Positions 7,029 through 15,225 of a stretch of 37,018 nucleotides of DNA are shown here, in pieces. Position 1 is the stretch's first letter. Each line of letters begins with the position of its first letter. A program made the position numbers and the translations under genes. This DNA is from Sulfurospirillum sp964466465 (GTDB lineage: Bacteria; Campylobacterota; Campylobacteria; Campylobacterales; Sulfurospirillaceae): positions 1 through 37,018 of the forward strand of contig CAYXNJ010000027.1 of NCBI GenBank assembly GCA_964466465.1. The letters run 5' to 3'. The notes under the pieces are model-generated. The model ran no database searches. It had not been told where the DNA came from and saw only the letters and a program-made list of their open reading frames with translations.

Positions 7029-7587
7029 AACGCTTAAAGCGGTGAATGGTGAAATCGCACATCTTGCATTTCATCAAGCCAGATTTGATAAAACACGCTC
7101 TGAGCTTTATGGATCTTGCCAAAAAATAGCTCTTTCGGAACATCTCAATCCTCCTAAAGATGCGTTGTATCGTGTACGTGTGGAGTATGCACAAGAGATA
7201 ATGAAGATAGAGTACATTCCCTACACACCTCGCCATTTTGAGAAATTTGCACTGGTTGAGGCAGACATTGACTATAGGTATAAATATTGCGATAGAGATG
7301 CGTTAAATAAACATCTTAGACATGATGTTGATGATGTGCTTTTTATGTGTAATGGAAAGCTTCACGATACAAGTATCGCAAATATTGCTCTCTTGATTGA
7401 TGGGAAATGGCAAACGCCTCATCATCCGCTTTTAGAAGGAACAACGAGGGCTCGTTTGCTTGCAAGTGGAATGTTGCAAAGCGCGCATTTAGACATTAAA
7501 AGCCTTCAAAAAGCCGAGAAATTTGCTATAATGAATGCACTTATAGGATTTAAAATCATTGATAATGTATTATGGATAAAGGAATAA
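6991..7587 (+). CDS. pabC: Aminodeoxychorismate lyase-like class IV aminotransferase
   Basis: The 198-residue fold-type IV PLP protein most likely converts aminodeoxychorismate to p-aminobenzoate plus pyruvate, completing the PabB reaction. Visible are CFETLKAVNGEIAHLAFHQARFDKT (N-terminal contact region), the probable PLP lysine Lys98 in YRYKYCDRDALN, NGKLHDTSIANIALL and HHPLLEGTTRARLL. It is much shorter than E. coli PabC (about 270 residues), and the usual Glu of the ETS motif reads Asp (HDTS). The ATG at 6991 follows AAGGAG at 6981-6986; an in-frame ATG at 6973 lies before that site. The 38-bp overlap with pabB implies coupled translation. A branched-chain aminotransferase role is less likely given the neighbour. 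Confidence 0.75.
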   Translation: MSCVTKSISPCFETLKAVNGEIAHLAFHQARFDKTRSELYGSCQKIALSEHLNPPKDALYRVRVEYAQEIMKIEYIPYTPRHFEKFALVEADIDYRYKYCDRDALNKHLRHDVDDVLFMCNGKLHDTSIANIALLIDGKWQTPHHPLLEGTTRARLLASGMLQSAHLDIKSLQKAEKFAIMNALIGFKIIDNVLWIKE

Positions 7588-7589
7588 TT

Positions 7590-9311
7590 TTGAATTGGGA
7601 TCTCTCATCACTCTACGAAAATGAAGCGTTATTGGAAGCAGATTTGAAAGATGCTGCAGCGCGCGCAAAAAGCTTTGAATCGGTTTATAAGGGTAAACTC
7701 AAAGAGTTGCATGTCAACGAATTTTTAGAATCGATCAGAGAGTATGAATCAATCAATGAAAAACTCGGTCGTATCATGACCTATGCGTTTTTAAAATTTG
7801 CCACCAATAGTGACAATGGTGGTTTTTATGCCAAATATCAACAAGCACATTCCAACATTGCTGAAAACCTTCTCTTTTTTGAACTTGAATTTAATAAACT
7901 CTCTAAACCAAAGCAAGAAGAATTTATTGCATCTTCTTCAATGTATAAGTATTATTTAGAATCATTGATGGAAGAAAAACCGTATCAGCTCAGTCAAAAA
8001 GAAGAACGTATTCTCCTCAAAAAAGAGATGACATCCGCTTCTGCGTTTAGCAGACTTTTTGATGAACATTTCAGCCGTATGAAATTTGTTTATGAAGGTC
8101 AAAAGCTTTCTGAAGAAGAGATTTTGAGTAAACTTCAAGATGCCGATCGTGAGGTAAGAAAAAAAGCAGCCAGTGCTTTTACAAAAGGGCTTAAACCACA
8201 CCAACCGTTACTCGCATATATTTTTAATATGATCAAAACGGATCTTTCGAGTGATTGTGAGCTTCGTGGGTATAAAAATGCAGAACAACCACGCCATATG
8301 GACAATAAAATTACCCAGAAAAGCGTTGATGCTCTGATTAAAAGTGCTGAGAGTAGTTTTCATCTTGTTCAAGAGTATTATGAACAAAAAGCAAAATTAT
8401 TGGGATTAGAAGAGCTTTTTGAGTACGATCGTTATGCTCCGCTCGAAGCTTCTAGTAGCAAGTACGATTTTGAAACGTCTAAACAGATTGTCTTGGATGC
8501 GTTTAAAAAATTTAATCCTAAGTTTTATGAGATTGCCTCGATGGCATTTGAAAAAGGCTGGATTGATGTTTTTCCAAAAGATAAAAAAAGAGGTGGTGCG
8601 TTTTCACATCCTGCAACACCTTCAACCCATCCGTATGTGCTTTTAAATCATACCGACACCAGACGAGATTTGTTTACATTAGCGCATGAATTGGGACATG
8701 CCATTCATCAGTACCTCTCACGTGATGTGGGGTATCTTGGAAGTGATACGCCTCTTACAACATCAGAAACAGCATCGGTTTTTGCTGAAATGCTCGTGTT
8801 TGATGCGATTAAAGATGGACTCAGTACGACTGAAAAACGCTCGTTATATGCAAGTAAAATTGAAGATATTTTCTCAACACTCTATCGCCAAATCAATTTT
8901 ACAACCTTTGAGCGTAAAGTCCATGCACATGAAGGCGAGCTTGATCTTGCGACGTTTAATAACTACTGGATGCAAGAGAGCCAAAAAATGTTTGGCAAAA
9001 GCATAACCCTGAGCAAAGATTATACGATGTGGTGGAGTTATATTCCTCATTTTATTCATTCACCATTTTATTGCTATGCGTACAGTTATGGACAGCTACT
9101 TGTTTTAGCGCTCTATGGCTTGTACAAAAAAAGCGATAAAGTAACTTTTGTACAAAACTACATCAACTTTTTAAGTGCAGGTGGAAGTCAAAGCCCTAAA
9201 GAGCTTATTAAACATTTTGGTTTTGATATAGAAGATGAGCATTTTTGGCAGTTAGGTATAAGCGAAATAGAATCCCTCTTAAAAGAGTTTAAAGGAATGT
9301 GTGATGCTTGA
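7590..9311 (+). CDS. pepF: Oligoendopeptidase F, M3 family
   Basis: The cytoplasmic zinc metallopeptidase of 573 residues cleaves short peptides. The zinc site HELGHAIH begins at His366, and a downstream SETASVFAEM provides the third ligand glutamate. The C-terminal YAYSYGQLLVLALY segment is typical of the M3B (PepF) group. The N-terminal half is the usual all-helical oligopeptidase domain (LNWDLSSLYENE at the start). The TTG at 7590 is chosen because AAAGGA (7578-7583) sits 6 nt before it and it follows the pabC stop by 2 nt; the in-frame ATG at 7572 lies inside pabC without a ribosome-binding site. The 3' end overlaps the SspB-like gene by 8 bp. Confidence 0.9.
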   Translation: MNWDLSSLYENEALLEADLKDAAARAKSFESVYKGKLKELHVNEFLESIREYESINEKLGRIMTYAFLKFATNSDNGGFYAKYQQAHSNIAENLLFFELEFNKLSKPKQEEFIASSSMYKYYLESLMEEKPYQLSQKEERILLKKEMTSASAFSRLFDEHFSRMKFVYEGQKLSEEEILSKLQDADREVRKKAASAFTKGLKPHQPLLAYIFNMIKTDLSSDCELRGYKNAEQPRHMDNKITQKSVDALIKSAESSFHLVQEYYEQKAKLLGLEELFEYDRYAPLEASSSKYDFETSKQIVLDAFKKFNPKFYEIASMAFEKGWIDVFPKDKKRGGAFSHPATPSTHPYVLLNHTDTRRDLFTLAHELGHAIHQYLSRDVGYLGSDTPLTTSETASVFAEMLVFDAIKDGLSTTEKRSLYASKIEDIFSTLYRQINFTTFERKVHAHEGELDLATFNNYWMQESQKMFGKSITLSKDYTMWWSYIPHFIHSPFYCYAYSYGQLLVLALYGLYKKSDKVTFVQNYINFLSAGGSQSPKELIKHFGFDIEDEHFWQLGISEIESLLKEFKGMCDA

Positions 9312-9756
9312 AAACTTACTTGGAAGTGAAGAGTTTCATGGTTTGATGAAAAAACACGCTAAAGAGGTGTTGGAATTACTTCTCAAGCGTGGGGTTAATT
9401 TTTCGATTTTGACCAATATCGCCGATGTAACGTTTGATCCTGCTTTACCTGCACAGATTAGTCAAAATTTTAAACCCATTACCATGTTTTTTTTAGCAGG
9501 TTATACGTTTGAAAGTACTCAGATATACAATGGAAAAATCAGTTTTGAAGCAGGATTTGGAAGCGATAATTTTGGCTCCCTTGTTAGTCTTCCTATCGAA
9601 GCAATTTTGCAGATTATCATCGAAGAGATACCTGTATTTATCAATCTTAGTACGCCTCCTAAAACCACGGTGAAAGCGCCCAAAGAGAATGGACTTAAAC
9701 GCTCTATGGAAGCGCTTATGTCCAATCCAAACAATCAAAAGTTAATTAAAAAATAG
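9304..9756 (+). CDS. SspB-like small protein, candidate ClpXP adaptor
   Basis: The 150-residue protein has no obvious catalytic motif. Residues about 18-108 can be lined up by eye with the substrate-binding domain of E. coli SspB. A helix LELLLKRGVNF matches YEWLLDNQLTP. ADVTFDPALPAQI matches the VDVTLPGVQVP strand, FKPITMFFLA the GQIVLNIAP strand, and NGKISFEAGFG plus VSLPIEAILQI match NDEVRFNARFG plus VSVPLAAVLAI. Then come a proline/lysine linker (about 117-133) and a short basic-hydrophobic tail ending NNQKLIKK, comparable in place and character to the ClpX-binding tail of SspB. The fold call is recalled similarity, not a computed alignment. ATG at 9304 has AAAGGA 7 nt upstream; a GTG at 9301 is also possible. 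It overlaps pepF by 8 bp and ends 3 bp from the convergent LysR gene. Confidence 0.6.
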   Translation: MLENLLGSEEFHGLMKKHAKEVLELLLKRGVNFSILTNIADVTFDPALPAQISQNFKPITMFFLAGYTFESTQIYNGKISFEAGFGSDNFGSLVSLPIEAILQIIIEEIPVFINLSTPPKTTVKAPKENGLKRSMEALMSNPNNQKLIKK

Positions 9757-9759
9757 TGC

Positions 9760-10665
9760 TTAGGCTTTTATATCGTGCTTGCTCATGATGTAGTTAATGA
9801 CATTGTCAATGAGTGCATCGTGTTTTCGATCTTTAATATAGCATAGATAGAGCATACGAGTTAGCTTTAATCCCTTCATTTTGGTGGTAAATAAAAGTCC
9901 TTTCTCGACTTCCTCAGCTACAATATGTTTCGAGAGAATTGAAACCGTAGGGGTATCTTCAATATTGGCTCGCATGAGGGTATGTTTTACTGCAGTAGAG
10001 CTGGTAACGATACTTTTAACTTTAAAACTTTTGCAATCCACATCCATCTTCTCAAACGTTTCGTGAATGATTTTTCTGGTGTTAGACTCTTCTTCTCGAC
10101 AAATCCAGTTATAAGAGAGCAAATCCTCTTTTTTCACTATTTTAGGAAGTGGTGAGCGAGACGTAATGACAAGCTCATCTTCTAACCATTCGCGGTAAAT
10201 AATGCCTTCTTGGAAAATAGGCGCTTCAATCAATGCTAAATCGACTTTTTTATCGAGTAGTTTTTCAGTAATTTCAGCGGCATCCTCAACTTTGAGCATG
10301 ACATTATTTTTGATGGCTTCTTGGATGTCATTGAGGAAATCTGGCAAAATGTAGTTACCAATAACAGGTGAAGCACCTAGAACAAAAATAACCTCTTTAT
10401 TGACCAAACGAAGCATTTCTCTCTCAGCTGCTAAAAGGTGCTTTTCAAGTTTGAGTGCTACTTTAAAAAGCTCTTCTCCTGCAGTCGTGAGTTTAATGCC
10501 ATTTTTTTTACGATCCACAATTTGAATGTCTAAATACTCTTCTAAAAGTTTGATTTGTTGTGTTACCGCAGGCTGGCTAATACCTAGTTTTTTTGAGGCT
10601 TTGGAGAAGCTTTTTTCGCGCACAACGGTTAAAAAGGTTTCTACTTTAGAGAAATCTTTAAGCAT
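9760..10665 (-). CDS. LysR-family transcriptional regulator
   Basis: The 301-residue protein has the LysR winged helix-turn-helix at residues about 5-64 (FLTVVREKSFSKASKKLGISQPAVTQQIKLLEE, LTTAGEELF) followed by a periplasmic-binding-protein-like effector domain from about 90 (VIFVLGASPVIGNYILP, KVDLALIEAP, ELVITSRSPLP). The effector domain resembles the CysB/CbbR/CysL branch, so sulfur, nitrogen or carbon metabolism is possible, but the ligand cannot be read. AAGGA precedes the ATG, and a minus-strand -10 box lies at 10704-10709. It is transcribed towards the SspB-like gene and divergently from the helicase. From memory it is absent at this place in Campylobacter jejuni. Confidence 0.85.
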   Translation of the reverse strand: MLKDFSKVETFLTVVREKSFSKASKKLGISQPAVTQQIKLLEEYLDIQIVDRKKNGIKLTTAGEELFKVALKLEKHLLAAEREMLRLVNKEVIFVLGASPVIGNYILPDFLNDIQEAIKNNVMLKVEDAAEITEKLLDKKVDLALIEAPIFQEGIIYREWLEDELVITSRSPLPKIVKKEDLLSYNWICREEESNTRKIIHETFEKMDVDCKSFKVKSIVTSSTAVKHTLMRANIEDTPTVSILSKHIVAEEVEKGLLFTTKMKGLKLTRMLYLCYIKDRKHDALIDNVINYIMSKHDIKA

Positions 10666-10703
10666 GGAATTATCCTTATAAGTTTCGTTTATAGATGTGA
10701 ATG

Positions 10704-10709
10704 ATTATA
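10704..10709 (-). promoter_or_regulatory. -10 box of the lysR-family gene
   Basis: TATAAT on the minus strand, 38 nt before the start codon, in the 158-bp divergent gap shared with the helicase operon. Confidence 0.45.
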
Positions 10710-10781
10710 ACCAAAAATAATAGTAAAAACAATGTGCAAAATCATCTCGTACTGTAAGAGTTTTGCTTAAACTTTTTTCGC

Positions 10782-10787
10782 TATAAT
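10782..10787 (+). promoter_or_regulatory. -10 box of the helicase-truB-csrA-ispE-smpB operon
   Basis: TATAAT is preceded by a T-rich run (10774-10778) and lies 36 nt before the start codon at 10824, giving a leader of about 30 nt. No convincing -35 is seen. Confidence 0.5.
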
Positions 10788-10823
10788 AAATACAATTTAT
10801 ATCATAAAAAAGTAGATGAACGT

Positions 10824-12869
10824 ATGCAAGATTTAGCGATGTTAAATGAATCACAACAAGATGCGGTAAAGTGTGTAGATGGTCCTGTGCTTATCTTAGC
10901 AGGTGCAGGGAGTGGTAAGACTAAAACGATCACGTCTCGCTTAGCGTATCTGCTCTCTTTAGGCATTCCTCCTGCGAATACTCTAACGCTTACGTTTACC
11001 AACAAAGCTGCCAGTGAGATGAGAGAGCGTGCGATGGCGATGATCGAAGAGCACAATTATCCACCACTTTTGTGTACATTTCATAAATTCGGTCTGCTTT
11101 TTTTAAAGTTTCATATTGAAAAACTAGGGCGTAAAAACAGTTTTGTCGTCATTGATACCGATGATAAAAAACGTATTTTAAAAAGTTTCAATACCAGCAC
11201 TGAACTTCCAACAGGCATGATTTCTAGTGAGATATCTCGTTATAAAACATCCTTGATTGATCCTAAAGTGGCATGGGAAAAAGCAGAGCAGAAAAGTTAC
11301 CAAGTCATTGCGAAGTTATACGAGCAATACGAAGACTATTTAGTTGCCAATAACCTTGTGGATTTTGATGACCTTTTGGTTCTCCCTTACAAAATTCTAG
11401 AAAGTGATGATGCTTTGTGTGAAGAGGTGAGCCGTCGTTATCAGTACATCATGGTCGATGAGTATCAAGACACCAATGAACTTCAATATAAATTGCTTCG
11501 CAAACTTTGCCATACGCACAGCAATTTGTGTGTTGTGGGTGATGATGACCAAAGCATTTATGGCTGGCGTGGAGCGAATATTAAAAACATTTTGGAATTT
11601 CACGAGTCGTTTGATGATGTTAAAATTGTGAAGCTCGAGAAAAATTATCGCTCTACCACACAAATCCTCAAAGCGGCTAATGATCTCATTGAACACAATC
11701 GTGGACGTATCGGAAAGGTGCTTGAGAGCACCATTGGTGAGGGCAAAGCAATAGAAGTGATGGACTCTCACGATGAAAATCAAGAAGCACTTTCCATCGC
11801 AAAACGTATTAAAAAGCTTATCCTTAGTGGTGTCAACCCTCATGAAATCGCTGTGTTATACCGCATTAATGCACTCAGTCGTTCTTTGGAAGAGGGGCTC
11901 AATAAAGAGCAAGTTCCTTACAATATGGTGGGCGGTGTAAAGTTTTACGAGCGTGCTGAGGTTAAAGATGTGATTAGTTACCTTCGTGTGATTGCCAATC
12001 CGCATGATGATTTTTCGATTAAACGCATTATCAATCGCCCTAAACGTGGGCTTGGTAAAGTAACCATGGAGCGTATCTTTAAAGCAGCATATGATGCGCA
12101 TCAGTCCATTTATGAGTATATTACGCACAATGAAGTGATGATTGAAAAAGAGGCGACCAAAAAAGCAGCTCTAGCACTCAAAGAGTTTGTTCAAAATATC
12201 GCTCATATGCAAAGTATCCAGCAAAACTCAACGTACGATATGATTGATGCGATTGAAGAGGCATTTGCGATTAAAGAGTATTATAACAATCAACCAGACT
12301 CGCTTGAGCGTCTTTCCAACATTGATGAGTTTTACGGACTTTTCCGTGATTATGTCAAGCAAAACCCGCAAATGGGCGTGGATGACTTTTTAAATGAGTT
12401 GGCATTGCAGAGTGATCAAGACCAGATTGACAGCGAGAATATCTCCATTATGAGTATTCACGCGAGCAAAGGTTTGGAGTTTGAGTACCTTTTTGTCATT
12501 GGGTTAGAAGAGGGCTTTTTCCCACTCATCGGAGATGGCAGTGACATCGAGGAAGAGCGTCGTTTAGGCTATGTCGCCATTACACGTGCAAAGAAAGAGC
12601 TTACCCTTAGTTTCTCAGGCAGTCGTTTTTACAAAGGACGAAGAACAGAACTTACGAAGAGTCGTTTTCTCAAAGAAGCAGGTGTGTGTGAGGGAAGCTT
12701 GATTTTAGAAAAAACCACGTCATTTAAAAAAGGTGATCTTGTCAAACACAAGATCTTTGGTATTGGACGTGTAACAGAAGTCAGTAAAGTGGGCAGAGAG
12801 TTTAAACTCCAGATTAATTTTAGTGGCACACGAAGGGATATCTTAGCGTCCTTTGTGGAGAAGATATAG
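10824..12869 (+). CDS. uvrD: UvrD/PcrA-type ATP-dependent DNA helicase
   Basis: The 681-residue superfamily 1A helicase carries the Q motif LNESQQDAV, motif I AGAGSGKTKT (26-33), Ia TFTNKAASEMRERA, motif II DEYQD (212-216), motif III DDDQSIYGWRGA, motif IV NYRST, motif V HASKGLEFEYLFVIG and motif VI YVAITRAKKEL. The last 50 residues (KKGDLVKHKIFGIGRVTEV onward) form a Tudor-like domain as in PcrA/UvrD, which binds RNA polymerase and links repair to transcription. Likely roles are DNA repair, replication restart and removal of proteins from DNA; Rep is the alternative name. The start has only a weak ribosome-binding site. TruB begins within its stop codon. Confidence 0.9.
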   Translation: MQDLAMLNESQQDAVKCVDGPVLILAGAGSGKTKTITSRLAYLLSLGIPPANTLTLTFTNKAASEMRERAMAMIEEHNYPPLLCTFHKFGLLFLKFHIEKLGRKNSFVVIDTDDKKRILKSFNTSTELPTGMISSEISRYKTSLIDPKVAWEKAEQKSYQVIAKLYEQYEDYLVANNLVDFDDLLVLPYKILESDDALCEEVSRRYQYIMVDEYQDTNELQYKLLRKLCHTHSNLCVVGDDDQSIYGWRGANIKNILEFHESFDDVKIVKLEKNYRSTTQILKAANDLIEHNRGRIGKVLESTIGEGKAIEVMDSHDENQEALSIAKRIKKLILSGVNPHEIAVLYRINALSRSLEEGLNKEQVPYNMVGGVKFYERAEVKDVISYLRVIANPHDDFSIKRIINRPKRGLGKVTMERIFKAAYDAHQSIYEYITHNEVMIEKEATKKAALALKEFVQNIAHMQSIQQNSTYDMIDAIEEAFAIKEYYNNQPDSLERLSNIDEFYGLFRDYVKQNPQMGVDDFLNELALQSDQDQIDSENISIMSIHASKGLEFEYLFVIGLEEGFFPLIGDGSDIEEERRLGYVAITRAKKELTLSFSGSRFYKGRRTELTKSRFLKEAGVCEGSLILEKTTSFKKGDLVKHKIFGIGRVTEVSKVGREFKLQINFSGTRRDILASFVEKI

Positions 12870-13696
12870 TGGAAAATCGCCTTTTTGTTGCGTATAAGCC
12901 TGCTAATGTGGTATGTAACCATTTTTTAAGTCGTATTAAACGACGTTACAATGTGAAAAAAGCAGGATTTTCAGGTACACTTGATCCTTTTGCACAGGGC
13001 GTATTGATCATCGCATTCGGGCAGTTTACAAAACTATTCCGTTTTTTGAAAAAAGCACCTAAAACGTATCGGGCGACCCTTTGGATGGGGGCATCAAGCC
13101 CAACACTAGACATTGAAAAAATTGAACATGTCGAGCAGATGATGCCGTTTCATCCTGACTCTGTCAACTTTGTACTGCAAAGTATGGTGGGTGAAAAAAC
13201 GTATTTGCCTCCTAAATATTCGGCTAAAAAGATTGATGGAGAACGTGCCTACGACCTTGCACGCGCCGATAAAGCTTTTGAGTTGAAAGCCATCACCAGT
13301 ACGATTTATGACTGTCATTTAGTACATTACATGCACCCTTTTTTAACATTTGAAATTACGATTTCGGAGGGTGGCTATGTACGAAGTATCGGTGCTTTAA
13401 TTGCTGAAAGATTGGGTTTTTCTGGCTGTTTAAGTGCATTGGAACGCCTCAATGAGGGAGGGTTTTCCTATGAGAATGAAAAAGCGCTTAATCCACTAGA
13501 CTATCTTGATCTTCCATGCAATACCTATTTGAAAGATCCCCAAGATATTCTTTTGGGTCGCAAACTGGGTATAGAAAATTTTGAAAAACAAGAAGAGGGT
13601 ATTTATCAGATTATTATCGAGGAAGTACTCAGCGTTGTTGAAATCAGCGCAAATGGAGTAGAATATCTCCTAAATTCACTATCGCTAAAGGCGTAA
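12869..13696 (+). CDS. truB: tRNA pseudouridine(55) synthase
   Basis: The 275-residue protein converts U55 in the T-loop of tRNAs to pseudouridine. The catalytic aspartate is Asp39 in GFSGTLDPFAQGVLIIAFG; KTYRATLWMG and YLPPKYSAKKIDGERAYDLAR are the other family signatures, and the C-terminal part carries GGYVRSIGALIAERLG. The GTG start overlaps the helicase stop by one base, with GGAG 8 nt upstream. CsrA follows after 1 bp. Length is slightly shorter than E. coli TruB (314), as it lacks most of the C-terminal PUA domain. Confidence 0.92.
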   Translation: MENRLFVAYKPANVVCNHFLSRIKRRYNVKKAGFSGTLDPFAQGVLIIAFGQFTKLFRFLKKAPKTYRATLWMGASSPTLDIEKIEHVEQMMPFHPDSVNFVLQSMVGEKTYLPPKYSAKKIDGERAYDLARADKAFELKAITSTIYDCHLVHYMHPFLTFEITISEGGYVRSIGALIAERLGFSGCLSALERLNEGGFSYENEKALNPLDYLDLPCNTYLKDPQDILLGRKLGIENFEKQEEGIYQIIIEEVLSVVEISANGVEYLLNSLSLKA

Positions 13697-13697
13697 C

Positions 13698-13925
13698 ATG
13701 TTAATACTAACACGAAAAATCGGAGAGGGTGTTGTTTTAAATGAAAATATTACGGTGCGTGTTGTCGAAATTTCCAAAGGTGTTGTCAAACTCGGTTTTG
13801 ATGCGCCTAAAGATATGTTGATTTTAAGAGAAGAGCTTGAAAGGGCGATTAAAGAAGCCAACATTGAAGCAAGTAAGAGTGTGAGCCATGATGCGCTGTT
13901 AGATCTTAGTAAGAAGCTGAAATAA
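13698..13925 (+). CDS. csrA: Carbon storage regulator, RNA-binding translational regulator
   Basis: The 75-residue protein starts with the classic MLILTRKIGEGVVLNENI and has the RNA-contacting strand VKLGFDAPKDMLILREE. CsrA dimers bind GGA motifs in leader hairpins and repress or stabilise messages; in Campylobacterota the best-known targets are flagellin messages, with FliW as antagonist. The C-terminus is about 14 residues longer than in E. coli, as is usual in this phylum. It is embedded between truB (1-bp gap) and ispE (start overlaps its stop), so its level is set by the operon promoter. FliW is not in the window. Confidence 0.95.
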   Translation: MLILTRKIGEGVVLNENITVRVVEISKGVVKLGFDAPKDMLILREELERAIKEANIEASKSVSHDALLDLSKKLK

Positions 13926-14710
13926 TGAATTACAAAGCATATGCTAAAGTCAATATTTTTTTAAAAATCGTAGGAACACGTGGTAATTACCATGAGCTTG
14001 TTTCTCGTTTTATGATAGTCCCATCTTTGTTTGATACGCTTTCTTTTGTTTCCAAAAGGAGCACAGAAGCTTTTGAATTGGTGGGTGATTTTAACTGTGC
14101 ATTAGAGCATAATACACTGTACCGCACGTTCATGGTCTTAAAATCGCATGGTTTTGCCAAAGAAGTGGATCGTGTGATGGGTATGTATGCGCTTCAGGTG
14201 AGTAAAAACATTCCTACAGGCTCTGGACTTGGCGGTGGAAGTAGTGATAGTGCAACGTTTTTAAAAATGCTCAATGATGTAGGCAATTTAGGCTTAAACT
14301 TAGAAGAGATGATGAAGCTTGGTAGTGAAGTCGGTGCAGATGTTCCATTCTTTGCTTCAGGATATGAGAGTGCCAATGTGAGTGGCATTGGCGAAATCGT
14401 CGAAAAATATGATGAAGCCGCACTTGATATAGAAGTATTTACCCCTCCACTTGCCTGCAATACGGCTATGGTGTATAAAACGTATAGGGAATGTTTCTTG
14501 CAATCAATGGATCAAGCGTTAGCAGCAAAAATGGTGACATTGAAGAGTTTGGAACTTCTTAGTCAGTTTAGTAAAGAAGAACTTAATGATCTGTTCCCCG
14601 CATGTCTAAAAGCTTACCCAGAGCTTGGTATTTATGCTAAAGAGGGGTGGTTTTTTAGTGGCAGCGGAAGCAGTTTTTTTAGATTAGCGCATAAGGTAAA
14701 GAATGGGTGA
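13925..14710 (+). CDS. ispE: 4-diphosphocytidyl-2-C-methyl-D-erythritol kinase
   Basis: The 261-residue GHMP kinase phosphorylates CDP-methylerythritol in the non-mevalonate isoprenoid pathway. YAKVNIFLKI at the N-terminus and the ATP loop IPTGSGLGGGSSDSATF (GLGGGSSD at 101-108) are diagnostic, as are GADVPFFASG and the C-terminal SGSGSSFF glycine loop. Its ATG overlaps the csrA stop (TAATG), and its last 8 bp overlap smpB. Nothing is missing compared with the family. Confidence 0.93.
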   Translation: MNYKAYAKVNIFLKIVGTRGNYHELVSRFMIVPSLFDTLSFVSKRSTEAFELVGDFNCALEHNTLYRTFMVLKSHGFAKEVDRVMGMYALQVSKNIPTGSGLGGGSSDSATFLKMLNDVGNLGLNLEEMMKLGSEVGADVPFFASGYESANVSGIGEIVEKYDEAALDIEVFTPPLACNTAMVYKTYRECFLQSMDQALAAKMVTLKSLELLSQFSKEELNDLFPACLKAYPELGIYAKEGWFFSGSGSSFFRLAHKVKNG

Positions 14711-15167
14711 AGCTGTTGCACGCAATAAAAAAGCGTTCCATGACTATGAAATTTTAGAAAAGCTTGAAGCAGGTATAGTGCTTCAAGGTAGTGAAGTAAA
14801 AGCAATTCGACAAGGAAGAGTCAATCTTAAAGATTCGTTTGTAAAGATCATCAAGGGAGAGGCTTTTTTGCTCAATGCCCATATTTCGCATCTTTCAACG
14901 GCAAATTTGCATTATGCTCCCAATGAAAGGGCGCCAAGAAAGTTGCTTTTGCATATGAAGCAGTTACGCAAATGGGATATGAAAGTCGCAAAAGATGGGC
15001 TGACTATTGTGCCGCTTGCGATTTATTTTAATGCAAAAAACCTTGCAAAGGTAGAGATAGCATTAGCACGTGGTAAAAATATCCATGATAAACGTGAGAG
15101 CTTAAAAGAAAAAGATGCTCAAAGAGAAGCTAAAACAGCTATGAAAAATCATGCTTACAAAGAGTAG
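14703..15167 (+). CDS. smpB: SsrA-binding protein
   Basis: The 154-residue protein binds tmRNA and enters the decoding site of stalled ribosomes, letting tmRNA add a degradation tag. The oligonucleotide-binding fold is clear: NKKAFHDYEILEKLEAGIVLQGSEVKAIR at the start, HISHLSTANLHYAPNERAPRKLLLH in the middle and VPLAIYFNAKNLAKVEIALARGK with a basic C-terminal helix (HDKRESLKEKDAQREAK). It closes the helicase operon. Its place next to the Clp genes makes sense because tmRNA-tagged proteins are Clp substrates; the ssrA gene itself is not in the window. Confidence 0.95.
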   Translation: MGEAVARNKKAFHDYEILEKLEAGIVLQGSEVKAIRQGRVNLKDSFVKIIKGEAFLLNAHISHLSTANLHYAPNERAPRKLLLHMKQLRKWDMKVAKDGLTIVPLAIYFNAKNLAKVEIALARGKNIHDKRESLKEKDAQREAKTAMKNHAYKE

Positions 15168-15193
15168 TTTACATATTATTTATCTTAACAAAG

Positions 15194-15199
15194 TAGAAT
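15194..15199 (+). promoter_or_regulatory. Possible -10 box before the thioredoxin-like lipoprotein gene
   Basis: TAGAAT sits 27 nt before the start codon in the 58-bp gap after smpB. It may give the lipoprotein-clpS unit its own promoter; only the hexamer and its position support it. Confidence 0.3.
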
Positions 15200-15225
15200 A
15201 AACCAAAAGTTAGTAAGAGGGAAAC

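Noticed and set aside
11397..11843. 148-codon open frame on the minus strand inside the helicase gene
   Set aside because: It is antisense to helicase motifs II-IV, and its composition is typical of a shadow frame.
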